A stretch of 64,000 bases of DNA from Pseudoroseicyclus_A sp041714655 (lineage in GTDB: Bacteria; Pseudomonadota; Alphaproteobacteria; Rhodobacterales; Rhodobacteraceae): contig NZ_CP168219.1 of NCBI RefSeq assembly GCF_041714655.1, positions 1,674,001 to 1,738,000 on the forward strand, given 5' to 3'. How positions within the stretch are numbered: position 1 is the stretch's first letter; each line of letters begins with the position of its first letter. The position numbers and the translations under genes were made by a program. Positions 1 to 7,256 of the stretch are shown piece after piece. The notes under the pieces were generated by a model. The model was not told the origin of the DNA. It did not search any database and worked only from the letters and a program-made list of their open reading frames with translations.

Positions 1-77
1 CCGCCCATCTTGATGACCATCGCCTGGATGGCTTCGAGGTCGCGGTCGAAGGCGGAAACGATGTGCTGCTCGCTCAT
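1..77 (-). CDS. phoU: Phosphate transport system regulator PhoU, N-terminal fragment (runs off the window)
   Basis: Only the first 25 codons lie in the window; the gene continues past the left edge. The start MSEQHIVSAFDRDLEAIQ and the helical pattern that follows are typical of PhoU. The ATG lies 14 bp after the pstB stop, so it is the last visible gene of the pst operon. PhoU is a cytoplasmic helical-bundle protein that links the Pst transporter to the PhoR kinase and keeps the Pho regulon off when phosphate is plentiful. The call rests mostly on position plus the short N-terminus. Confidence 0.85.
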   Translation of the reverse strand, partial: MSEQHIVSAFDRDLEAIQAMVIKMG

Positions 78-91
78 GGGGCTATCCCTCC

Positions 92-889
92 TCAGCCGAT
101 CCGGCCGGAGATGTAGCTCTCCGTGCGCGGGTCCTGCGGGTTTGTGAAGATCTTTCCGGTCTCGTCGTATTCGACGAGGTTGCCGAGGTGGAAGAAGGCG
201 GTCTTCTGGCTGACGCGCGCGGCCTGCTGCATCGAATGCGTGACGATCACCACGGAGTACTGGCTGCGGAGCTCGTCGATCAGCTCCTCCACCTGGCCCG
301 TGGCGATGGGGTCGAGCGCCGAGCAGGGCTCGTCCATCAAAAGGACCTCCGGCTCGGTGGCGACGGCGCGGGCGATGCACAGGCGCTGCTGCTGGCCGCC
401 GGAGAGGCCGGTGCCGGGCTTGTCGAGCCGGTCCTTCACCTCGTCCCAGATGGCGCCGCGGCGGAGCGCCCGCTCGACGATCTCGTCGAGCTCGGCCTTG
501 TTCCGCGCGAGCCCGTGGATGCGGGGGCCGTAGGCGACGTTGTCGTAGATCGACTTCGGGAAGGGGTTGGGCTTCTGGAAGACCATCCCGACCTTGGCCC
601 TGAGCTGCACCGGATCGACGCGGGCATCGTAGATGTCCTCGCCGTCGATGAGGATGTCGCCGGTGACGCGGCACGAGTCGATCGTGTCGTTCATCCGGTT
701 GAGGCACCGCAGGAAGGTCGACTTGCCGCAGCCCGAGGGGCCGATGAAGGCGGTGACGGTCTTGTCGGCGATCTCGACGTTCACATCCTTGATCGCATGG
801 GTATCGCCGTAATGGACCTGCACGTTGCGCGCGGCGATCTTGATATCCTGCATGTCCACTTCCCGGTCGGTAAGACGCTGATCTTTCAT
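92..889 (-). CDS. pstB: Phosphate ABC transporter ATP-binding protein PstB
   Basis: ATPase of the high-affinity phosphate importer, 265 aa. Walker A GPSGCGKST is at about residues 50-58, the Q-loop glutamine at 105, signature LSGGQQQR from 162, Walker B VLLMDEP at 182-188 and the H-loop His at 218. The open frame extends 22 codons further upstream, but the ATG at 889 has a near-perfect ribosome site (AAGGAGA, about 5 bases ahead) and gives the normal family length, so it is chosen. It sits 10 bp downstream of pstA and 14 bp ahead of phoU. Confidence 0.97.
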   Translation of the reverse strand: MKDQRLTDREVDMQDIKIAARNVQVHYGDTHAIKDVNVEIADKTVTAFIGPSGCGKSTFLRCLNRMNDTIDSCRVTGDILIDGEDIYDARVDPVQLRAKVGMVFQKPNPFPKSIYDNVAYGPRIHGLARNKAELDEIVERALRRGAIWDEVKDRLDKPGTGLSGGQQQRLCIARAVATEPEVLLMDEPCSALDPIATGQVEELIDELRSQYSVVIVTHSMQQAARVSQKTAFFHLGNLVEYDETGKIFTNPQDPRTESYISGRIG

Positions 890-899
890 GATATTCTCC

Positions 900-2270
900 T
901 TACCACCGCCGCTCGAAGCGTCGGCGCAGCAGGATGGCGATGATATTGAGCGCAAAGAGCAGCGCCAGCATGACGATGATGGCCGCCTGCGCCAAGCCCT
1001 CGCGGACCGGCGTGTCCTGGTTCTGCGCGAAGAGATAGACGACGGTCGGCATGGATTGCGCCTGCTCCATAAGCCCGCCCGTGAAGGGCGACGACAGGAT
1101 GCCGGCGCCGGTCGAGACCGAGAGCCCGATGAGCAGGAGCGGCGCCGTCTCGCCCAGAGCCTGCGCGATGCCGATGATGGTCCCCGTCAGGATGCCGGGC
1201 ATGGCGAGCGGCAGCGTGTGGTGGAAGACCGTCTGGATCTTCGAGGCGCCGACGCCGAGCGCGGCATCGCGGATCGAGGGCGGCACCGCCTTCAGCGCCG
1301 CGCGGGTGGCGATGACGATGGTGGGCAGCGTCATGAGGCTGAGGACGATCCCGCCGAGCAGCGCCGTCCCCCGGATCGACGAGCCGAAGCCGAGATCGCC
1401 CAATGCCAGGAGGATCGCGGCCCCGAGGATGCCGAAGACGATGGAGGGCACGGCGGCGAGATTGGCGATGTTGATCTCGATGAGGTCGGTCAGCCGGTTC
1501 TTCGGTGCGAATTCCTCGAGATAGATCGAGGCGGCGACACCGAAGAGCAGCGAGAAGACCAGCACGACGAGCATCATGTAGGCCGAGCCCATGAGCGCCG
1601 GGCCGATGCCCGCCACCTCGCCGGACTGGCTGTATTCGTTGGTGAAGAAGCTCCAGCGGAAGTTCCGGTCAATGAGCCCGGCCGCCTGCATCTGGTCGAT
1701 GAGGTCGAGCTGCTCGCGCGTGAAGCCGGGCGGCATCCCCGCGCGGCCCTCGCCCGAGAGCTCGCCCGTCAGATAGCGCGTGAGGTTGAGCGAGATCGGC
1801 ACGCCGACGGAGACGGTCTGCCCCACCAACCCCGGGTCGGCCACCAGCTCGTCGCGCACATCGCGCCGGTTGGCGGCGTAGATCAGCGCCGAGAGCTCGC
1901 CGTCGTCATAGGCGCTGGTGTCGATGCCGTTCTCTTCCAGCGTCCGGCGGAGCGAGTCGGCGAAGATGCCGCGCTCGATGTCGGAGCGGAGCGAGAGCCC
2001 GGCCAGCGCCTCGGGCCCCTGCCCGTCCGCCTCGAGCACCTCGGGGTCGTAGTAGAGCTGGATCTCGGCCTGGTGCTGGAAGAAGGCCGGCAGGCCCCGC
2101 GACAGGATCGACCAGAGGAGCACCCCGAGGAAGAAAAGCACCAGCACGATGGCCGTGAGGCCGAGGTATTTGAGGACCGAGCCCCGCCGGTAGCGGCGGC
2201 GGACATTGGCCGTGCGCATGAAGAGCGACTGGCCCGTCCGGGGGCTGGCTTCGGGCGTGATATCGGTCAT
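900..2270 (-). CDS. pstA: Phosphate ABC transporter permease PstA
   Basis: 456-aa inner-membrane permease of the Pst importer. It is longer than enterobacterial PstA because of a periplasmic region of about 200 residues after the first membrane segment (residues about 35-57). This extended architecture is common in alphaproteobacteria. The C-terminal half holds the usual permease helices and the EAA-type loop (about residues 330-350, 'IRDAALGVGASKIQT') that docks on PstB. The start overlaps the pstC stop by four bases (ATGA), indicating translational coupling. Confidence 0.95.
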   Translation of the reverse strand: MTDITPEASPRTGQSLFMRTANVRRRYRRGSVLKYLGLTAIVLVLFFLGVLLWSILSRGLPAFFQHQAEIQLYYDPEVLEADGQGPEALAGLSLRSDIERGIFADSLRRTLEENGIDTSAYDDGELSALIYAANRRDVRDELVADPGLVGQTVSVGVPISLNLTRYLTGELSGEGRAGMPPGFTREQLDLIDQMQAAGLIDRNFRWSFFTNEYSQSGEVAGIGPALMGSAYMMLVVLVFSLLFGVAASIYLEEFAPKNRLTDLIEINIANLAAVPSIVFGILGAAILLALGDLGFGSSIRGTALLGGIVLSLMTLPTIVIATRAALKAVPPSIRDAALGVGASKIQTVFHHTLPLAMPGILTGTIIGIAQALGETAPLLLIGLSVSTGAGILSSPFTGGLMEQAQSMPTVVYLFAQNQDTPVREGLAQAAIIVMLALLFALNIIAILLRRRFERRW

Positions 2271-3835
2271 TCGTATTGCTCCCGGTATTTGCGGACGATC
2301 CGCTGGGCGAGCAGGTTGAGCCCGAGGGTGATGAAGAAGAGCGTGAAGGCCAGCGCGAAGACGGCCAGAACGTCGATGCTGTCAAAGCCCGAGGCCTCGC
2401 CGGTCAGCACCGAGACGATCCGCGTGGTGACCGTGACGACGGCGCCGAACGGGTTGGGCTCCAGCCCCTGCACGTTCGACAGGGCGCCGGCCGCCAGCAC
2501 CACGATCATCGTCTCGCCGATGGCGCGCGAGGCCGCGAGCACGATGGCGCCGACGATGCCGGGAAGCGCGGCGGGCAGGATCACCTTGGTGATCGTCTCC
2601 GACGGGGTGGCGCCGAGCCCGAGCGAGCCGTCGCGCATCGCCTGCGGCACGGCGTTGATGACGTCATCGGACAGCGACGAGACGAAGGGCACGAGCATCA
2701 TGCCCATCACCACGCCCGCGGTCATGACCGAGACGGTGTTGGGCATGATCGTCGTGCCGACGACCGCCTGCAGGAAGGGGCCGATCGTCACGAGCGCGAA
2801 GATGCCGTAGACGATGGTCGGCACGCCGGCCAGCACCTCCAGCGCCGGCTTCACCCAGGCGCGCACCTGGCGGCTCGCGAATTCGCTGAGGTAGACGGCG
2901 GCGAGGAGCCCCAGGGGCGTCGCCACCACCAGCGCCACCGCCGAGATGTAGAGCGTCCCCCAGATCAGCGGCAGGAAGCCCAGGAGGCTCTCGTATTCGC
3001 CCTCCGGCCCCTGCGGCAGGCCGACGGTATCGCCTGCCGGCGCCCAGGTCAGCCCGAAGAGGAAGTCGATCACGCCGTATTCGGCGAAGAAGGTGATCGA
3101 GGGGAAGGTGACGGCGGCGAGGATGCCGAGCGTCGTCAGGATGGCGACGGTCGAGGCGAAGATCAGCAGGCCGACGATCCAGCGCTCCACCACGTTGCGG
3201 GCGCGGAACTCGGTGCCGATGGCGGCGAGCGACCAGAGGAAGCCGGCAATCGCGATCAGCGCCACAAGGATCGGCCCGGCGATGGAGAGCGCCCGGTTGA
3301 AGCCCTGCAGGGCCTTGGCGGCCTCGAACATCCCGGGCGTCACGCCGAGCGGCGCCACCTGGCCGGCATCGCGCAGGAGCGCGCCGATATCATCCGTGCC
3401 GGCGTCCCAGCCCTCGATCTCGCGCGGCGAGATCACATCGCTGGCCGTGGCGCCGTGGAGCGCCTCGGCGAGTGTGCGGACATTGCCGAGGAAAAGCTCG
3501 CGCCGCGCCGCCTCGCGCACCTCGATCTCCTCGGCCTCGAGGCCCTCCTGTTCCGCTTCAGGCAGCCGAAGCTCGGCAAGATCGGTGCCGACGGTGGCGC
3601 CGAGATAGAGGTTGGAGACGAAGCCCTGCGCCAGCGCCCAGATCACCATCACCGCGAAGGCGGGGATCAGCGTCGCCAGCACGACATGCCAGCCGTGATG
3701 CACGGGCCGCGAATGCAGCCGCCGCGTCTCGCCGTTCACGGCGCGTCGCGCCCGGGCGCGGCCGAGGAGGGAGCCGGCGACGCACAAGAGCGCCACGAGG
3801 ATCAGGGCCGCCGGAAAAGTGAGAAGGCCGCTCAT
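2267..3835 (-). CDS. pstC: Phosphate ABC transporter permease PstC
   Basis: 522-aa permease partner of PstA, with the EAA loop 'MRDGSLGLGATPSETI' in the C-terminal transmembrane domain and a long N-terminal region between the first helix and the core, as in related alphaproteobacteria. An upstream in-frame ATG would add 19 residues without hydrophobic or conserved character; the ATG at 3835 (MSGLLTFPAALIL) starts directly with a membrane helix and has AAGGA upstream. It overlaps pstA by four bases and follows pstS by 74 bp. Confidence 0.94.
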   Translation of the reverse strand: MSGLLTFPAALILVALLCVAGSLLGRARARRAVNGETRRLHSRPVHHGWHVVLATLIPAFAVMVIWALAQGFVSNLYLGATVGTDLAELRLPEAEQEGLEAEEIEVREAARRELFLGNVRTLAEALHGATASDVISPREIEGWDAGTDDIGALLRDAGQVAPLGVTPGMFEAAKALQGFNRALSIAGPILVALIAIAGFLWSLAAIGTEFRARNVVERWIVGLLIFASTVAILTTLGILAAVTFPSITFFAEYGVIDFLFGLTWAPAGDTVGLPQGPEGEYESLLGFLPLIWGTLYISAVALVVATPLGLLAAVYLSEFASRQVRAWVKPALEVLAGVPTIVYGIFALVTIGPFLQAVVGTTIMPNTVSVMTAGVVMGMMLVPFVSSLSDDVINAVPQAMRDGSLGLGATPSETITKVILPAALPGIVGAIVLAASRAIGETMIVVLAAGALSNVQGLEPNPFGAVVTVTTRIVSVLTGEASGFDSIDVLAVFALAFTLFFITLGLNLLAQRIVRKYREQYE

Positions 3836-3909
3836 CAAGGATGTCCTTTGGAGTTGGGTCGGGGCGACCGGTACCGGCCGCCCCGCCTGCAATCAACCGA
3901 TGGGGTCGA

Positions 3910-4941
3910 TCACATGGTCTCTTCGGCTTCGATCATCGCCTGGGTGGCGGCGATCTCGGGGTCGGAGACGAGGCCGTATTCGGCGAGCGGGCCGTCCGGG
4001 CCGGCCATGTCGTCGGACATGAAGAACGCGGCATATTCCTTCAGGCCCGGGATGACGCCGATATGGGCGGCCTTGATGTAGAAGTAGAGCGGACGCGAGA
4101 CCGGATATTCGCCGGTGGCGATCGTGTCGGTCGAGGGCGTGACGCCGGACATCGTGGCGACCTGCAGGCGGTCGGTGTTGTTCTCGTAGAAGGCGAGACC
4201 GAAGACGCCGATGCCGTTCGGCGTCGAGTCGAGGTTCGCGAGCGTCTGCGTGTAGTCGCCTTCGATGTCGACCGAGGTGCCGTCGGTGCGGATGGTCATG
4301 CAGGCTTCTTCGGCCGCATCTTCATCCATGCCCATGCCGATCATGGCTTCCATGGCGCCCGATTCCTCGCAGCCGGCGAGGATGACGTTCTCCTCGAAGA
4401 CTTCGCGGGTGCCGTGGTTGGTGCCGGGGATGAAGGTGTTGATCGCCTGGTCGGGCAGATCGCCGTTCACTTCATTCCAGTTGGTGTAGGGGTTGGCGAC
4501 GAGCTCGCCGTCGACGACGACCTCGGCGGCCAGCGCCTTGTACCAGTCGGCGGGGGTGAAGGCGAATTCCGGGCCGTTGATGTCGGAGGCGAAGACGATG
4601 CCGTCATAGCCGATGCGGACCTGGATGATGTCGGTCACGCCGTTGGCGGCACAGGTCTCGATCTCGCTGTCCTTGATGGCGCGGGAGGCATCGGCGATGT
4701 CGATGGTGCCTTCGCCGACGCCCTCGCAGAAGCGGGAGAGGCCGGTGGAGGAGCCGCCGCCCTCGACGACGGGCGTCGGGAAGTCGGATTCGGCACCGAA
4801 GGCCTCGGCCACGATGTTGGCATAGGGCAGCACGGTGGAGGAGCCGGCGATCTGGACGGTGTCGCGCGATTGAGCCACGGCAGCGGTCGTGAAGGCAGCA
4901 GCGATCGCCATCGTCGAGGCGGTCAGTTTCACGAGGGACAT
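3910..4941 (-). CDS. pstS: Phosphate ABC transporter substrate-binding protein PstS
   Basis: 343-aa periplasmic phosphate-binding protein. A Sec signal peptide covers about residues 1-23 (cleavage near AVAQ). The mature protein begins with the family pattern IAGSSTVLPYA, whose SST motif binds phosphate, followed by 'EGGGSSTGLSRFCEG' and 'GTNHGTREVF'. It has a good ribosome site (GGAGA). As first gene of the operon it directly follows the PHO box, so it is expected to respond to phosphate starvation through PhoB. Convergence of signal peptide, motifs and context makes this certain. Confidence 0.97.
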   Translation of the reverse strand: MSLVKLTASTMAIAAAFTTAAVAQSRDTVQIAGSSTVLPYANIVAEAFGAESDFPTPVVEGGGSSTGLSRFCEGVGEGTIDIADASRAIKDSEIETCAANGVTDIIQVRIGYDGIVFASDINGPEFAFTPADWYKALAAEVVVDGELVANPYTNWNEVNGDLPDQAINTFIPGTNHGTREVFEENVILAGCEESGAMEAMIGMGMDEDAAEEACMTIRTDGTSVDIEGDYTQTLANLDSTPNGIGVFGLAFYENNTDRLQVATMSGVTPSTDTIATGEYPVSRPLYFYIKAAHIGVIPGLKEYAAFFMSDDMAGPDGPLAEYGLVSDPEIAATQAMIEAEETM

Positions 4942-5018
4942 AGGTATCTCCTGTCAGTTCGGGCCGGTCTGAGGCGCCGGCCACAAGGCGCCGGCTTAGG
5001 GGGCTCGGGCTATGCTTT

Positions 5019-5047
5019 TGTGACAGGGATGTAAGAGTTTTGTGACG
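5019..5047 (-). promoter_or_regulatory. PHO box (PhoB-binding direct repeats) upstream of pstS
   Basis: On the minus strand, 7-base units CGTCACA, TCTTACA and TGTCACA follow one another with exactly four bases between them (AAAC, TCCC), an 11-bp period that matches the TGTCA-type direct repeats bound by PhoB dimers. It lies about 80-105 bp upstream of the pstS ATG and points toward it. No other good repeat of this type is seen near phoR. Binding by PhoB is inferred from the known family consensus. Confidence 0.8.
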
Positions 5048-5112
5048 GTGGGGGCTTCAAAAACGAACCCGGATTTCATCTCTCGGGGGGGGCCCCAAAT
5101 CTCTTGTTGTCG

Positions 5113-6018
5113 TCAATTGGGGGAAGAAGGCGTAGATTCCGCTTCCATAACTTCCCTAATTGCATCTCTCACAGATGGCACAACGAGTCCCTTGGCCTCG
5201 TCATACATAACTTCATGTGCCAGAAGCATGTCGTCAGGCGTCAAATCCGGGGCCTCACCCCGGCCAAGAGACCTCGCACTCACGTGATCCCATAAGGTCT
5301 GGTGTAGCGCCGAGGAGGCTCTCATTCGTTCGAACAGTTGCAAAAGATAATGATAGCCTTCTTCTAGATCAGTGCGAAACGACTGATCTTCGCGATCGCT
5401 AGCGAAATACCGAAGTAACGCACCACTCCTCATGATCTGCTTCGGAAGCGGCAATTCTCCAGAGAAGCCGTGAATGCGACAAATGCCCAAATGGTTGCAG
5501 CCGAGGTACTCGTTTCGGTAAGCTTGCGCTAATCTAATCACTGAAAAGGCTTCGAGATTCTCGTAGTGATAATCATAATCTACATAGCCACCCAGCGACG
5601 CAATATTTCCCTCGTCGCCCATAACATCATGAAATACATTTCCGAGAAATAGTTTCGGATCATGCCCTTTATGGATGCATTGATGTATTTCGTAGGAAGT
5701 CAGAGGAAGAATGCTAAAAATTGGATCTGTTGAGGCGCGCGCCAAAATCTTTGCGACTCGGTGTTCTAAGTGGGATACCTGATCTCGCAACGCAATCAGA
5801 GCTTCGCTTCGACTAGATGCGTTATTCACGCTTTCCGAAAATAGCAAGATGAGATCAACGTCAGACGCTGTTGCACCCTGCGGCACAAAATTCCGACCAC
5901 TCCGATTGATCAAACTACCAAAAATAAGGATCTTAGAGAAACTCTTAGGAACGGCGGAAGCCGCCGCCCAATCTTTGATCGCGCCATTGATCTCTTCGAT
6001 ATATACTCCGCGCTCCAC
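5113..6018 (-). CDS. Nucleotidyltransferase-fold protein of the AT-rich island (function unknown, possible defence or toxin-antitoxin partner)
   Basis: 301-aa protein starting at GTG. Residues about 29-60 show the polymerase-beta-type nucleotidyltransferase signature: strand ILIF, then GS (34-35), then SDVDLIL with D53 and D55. A third acidic residue is not obvious in the expected following strand. The C-terminal half is mostly helical with no recognised domain. An ATG 21 bases upstream is possible, but the GTG at 6018 has GGAG placed on the preceding gene's stop, with a two-base gap to it, so it is preferred. Codon use is clearly more AT-rich than the neighbours. It is the last gene of a three-gene operon. 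Function is not known. Confidence 0.75.
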   Translation of the reverse strand: MERGVYIEEINGAIKDWAAASAVPKSFSKILIFGSLINRSGRNFVPQGATASDVDLILLFSESVNNASSRSEALIALRDQVSHLEHRVAKILARASTDPIFSILPLTSYEIHQCIHKGHDPKLFLGNVFHDVMGDEGNIASLGGYVDYDYHYENLEAFSVIRLAQAYRNEYLGCNHLGICRIHGFSGELPLPKQIMRSGALLRYFASDREDQSFRTDLEEGYHYLLQLFERMRASSALHQTLWDHVSARSLGRGEAPDLTPDDMLLAHEVMYDEAKGLVVPSVRDAIREVMEAESTPSSPN

Positions 6019-6020
6019 TA

Positions 6021-6614
6021 TTACTCCAATCCAGTGCATGCAGAGAATATCATGTTCTCAACAAGCAGTGCAAAGTGATGTGGCCCAAAGGTTCTATTTC
6101 TCATTGAGTAGGTTATGTACTTTATGAAAAATTCATCACTGAAGTTGAGGTAGCGCTCTGCGTATTTCCAAAAGCACTCCACACCATCGCAAAGTCCATT
6201 TTGCGCTCTGCTACAGTTCTCTAACACTCTATCTTGAAAGTTCCCATATCTGCGATGGGCCGCTGCAATTTCAAGGGCAAAATGAAGGGCAACCAATTCA
6301 TTTATGTTTGCGGCATCGTTGTTGGAAATATTCTCAAATCCGCGTTCCGTGCTAGGCCTGATCAACTTAATTGGCTTCAGTTTCCTAACCCAGAAGCCCC
6401 AATAGCCAGCCCATTTTGCAATCGAAACTGAGCCGCGTTGTTGTTTGTCAATTCTGTAAATGTCTCGGAGAAAGAACTCTGTGACTTCGGAATTTATTTC
6501 TCGGTCGATGTTTACTTCTATTTCGCGCACACCAAGTGACGACAGAATTTCGCCAAGTATAGTATATGAGCGATCAGCGAAAAATTTTATCTCGTCGCTT
6601 GGCAACGAGTCCAT
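6021..6614 (-). CDS. Uncharacterised helical protein, candidate HEPN-like partner
   Basis: 197-aa AT-rich gene with a clear ribosome site (AAGGA, about 6 bases ahead of the ATG). Its stop TAA is two bases from the GTG of the nucleotidyltransferase gene. The sequence is predicted mostly helical, rich in Arg, aromatic and Asn residues, without signal peptide. Near the C-terminus it has RNRTFGPHH (R172-N173 ... H179/H180), which fits the R(N/D/H)-x4-5-H spacing of HEPN ribonucleases; this is only a motif-level match and can occur by chance. A central stretch WAGYWGFWVRKLKPIK is unusual. I do not recognise the family. Confidence 0.65.
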   Translation of the reverse strand: MDSLPSDEIKFFADRSYTILGEILSSLGVREIEVNIDREINSEVTEFFLRDIYRIDKQQRGSVSIAKWAGYWGFWVRKLKPIKLIRPSTERGFENISNNDAANINELVALHFALEIAAAHRRYGNFQDRVLENCSRAQNGLCDGVECFWKYAERYLNFSDEFFIKYITYSMRNRTFGPHHFALLVENMIFSACTGLE

Positions 6615-6633
6615 CGCTTTTCCTTTTCAGAGT

Positions 6634-6831
6634 TTACGCAGACTCTTTTCTACGTAGGCGTCGCAGAACAGTTCCGTGAATATTGTCGCCGCGGCCAAGC
6701 GCACCAACAACTTTAGCAAACGTATACCGATTTGGTCCACCGTTTTTCGGCTCTACAGATCGATCTTTCCGGTAGTCCGCTTTCGGAGCATCTTTACTGT
6801 CGGGTACGCCGCTTTCGGGTATCTTTTTCAT
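6634..6831 (-). CDS. Small basic protein, first gene of the island operon (unknown)
   Basis: 65 codons, starting MKKIPESGVPDSKDAPK and ending with an Arg/Lys-rich tail (LRRLRRKESA). It is preceded by GAGAGG (about 10 bases) and by a plausible promoter at 6892-6910, and ends 19 bp before the next gene. No domain is recognised; the basic composition would suit a nucleic-acid-binding or regulatory role, but that is a guess. Its reality rests on position between promoter and the two longer genes of the operon; it could be a leader with no function. Confidence 0.45.
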   Translation of the reverse strand: MKKIPESGVPDSKDAPKADYRKDRSVEPKNGGPNRYTFAKVVGALGRGDNIHGTVLRRLRRKESA

Positions 6832-6891
6832 CGAGTCTTTGCCTCTCGCCTCATCGGCTCATCTGCGCGAGCCATGAGCGACCTATAGCAC

Positions 6892-6910
6892 AAAATGTTG
6901 TATGTCACAA
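6892..6910 (-). promoter_or_regulatory. Candidate sigma-70-type promoter of the island operon
   Basis: On the minus strand TTGTGA (6905-6910) and TATAGG (6892-6897) are separated by exactly 17 bases, with TGC directly before the -10 box (extended -10). Transcription would start near 6885, about 55 bases before the small basic gene. A short inverted repeat GTTGT/ACAAC (GTTGTGACATACAAC on the minus strand) overlaps the -35 region and could be an operator. Confidence 0.5.
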
Positions 6911-7000
6911 CGTGAGTTGCGGCGTATATATATGAGGAGACGACCGGTAGTAGTTTAGCCCACATTTCGGCGTACACATACCAGCCCCTCCGATGTCGTC

Positions 7001-7075
7001 CGCCCGCTTTGCCAAGGGGCAATTTCGCCCGCTCTGCCAAGGGGCAATTTCGCCCGCTCTGCCAAGGGGCAATTT
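7001..7075. repeat. Three direct tandem repeats of 25 bp
   Basis: The unit CGCCCGCTYTGCCAAGGGGC plus AATTT is repeated three times head to tail without spacers (7001-7025, 7026-7050, 7051-7075); units two and three are identical and unit one differs at one base (T for C). Each unit contains the small inverted repeat TGCC-AAGG-GGCA, and GGGC-AATTTC-GCCC spans unit borders. The repeats mark the right edge of the AT-rich island. Confidence 0.95.
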
Positions 7076-7153
7076 CGCCTTAGTTGATGATTTGCACCGT
7101 CACGTCAATATTATCGGCGGGAAGTTGCCAAACTCTAACAGCTCGCCCCACCG

Positions 7154-7218
7154 GCAACACCAGCGCTTACACCGTCCCCACCCCCCTTCCCGCTCTCCAC
7201 CCTCACCCTCCCCCGGTG
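7154..7218 (-). pseudogene. Decayed duplicate of the phoR 3' end
   Basis: These 65 bases align with 8771-8834, the end of the intact phoR gene, in the same orientation. The first 31 bases match at 27 positions and later blocks such as CGCTCTCCACCC and CCTCCCCCGGTG are identical. Read on the minus strand it encodes RHRGRVRVES, against RHRGRLRVES in PhoR, after which the frame degenerates. No other part of phoR is present and there is no start or complete domain. Confidence 0.7.
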
Positions 7219-7256
7219 TCTCGGCTTCGTCTCCCAGGCAAGGCCCCAACTCCCCC

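Larger units (their letters stand above)
6832..7256. other. Intergenic stretch with island promoter, tandem repeats and decayed phoR tail
   Basis: No convincing gene is present in these 425 bases. From left to right it holds the promoter of the island operon (6892-6910, reading left), a short AT-rich segment, the three 25-bp tandem repeats (7001-7075), and a segment (7154-7218) resembling the 3' end of phoR. A 70-codon open frame on the minus strand (6828-7040) begins inside the repeats and has no independent support. Confidence 0.7.

Noticed and set aside
888..2810. Long plus-strand open frame opposite pstA and pstC
   Set aside because: Composition is Arg/Asp/Glu/His low complexity typical of antisense reading in high-GC genes; no domain, and pstA and pstC are certain on the other strand.
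6828..7040. 70-codon minus-strand frame overlapping the small basic gene
   Set aside because: Its N-terminus is encoded by the tandem repeats and it runs across the island promoter; only the overlap with the next start supports it.
7001..7075. Possible CRISPR array
   Set aside because: The repeats are directly adjacent with no spacers, and no cas gene is present.
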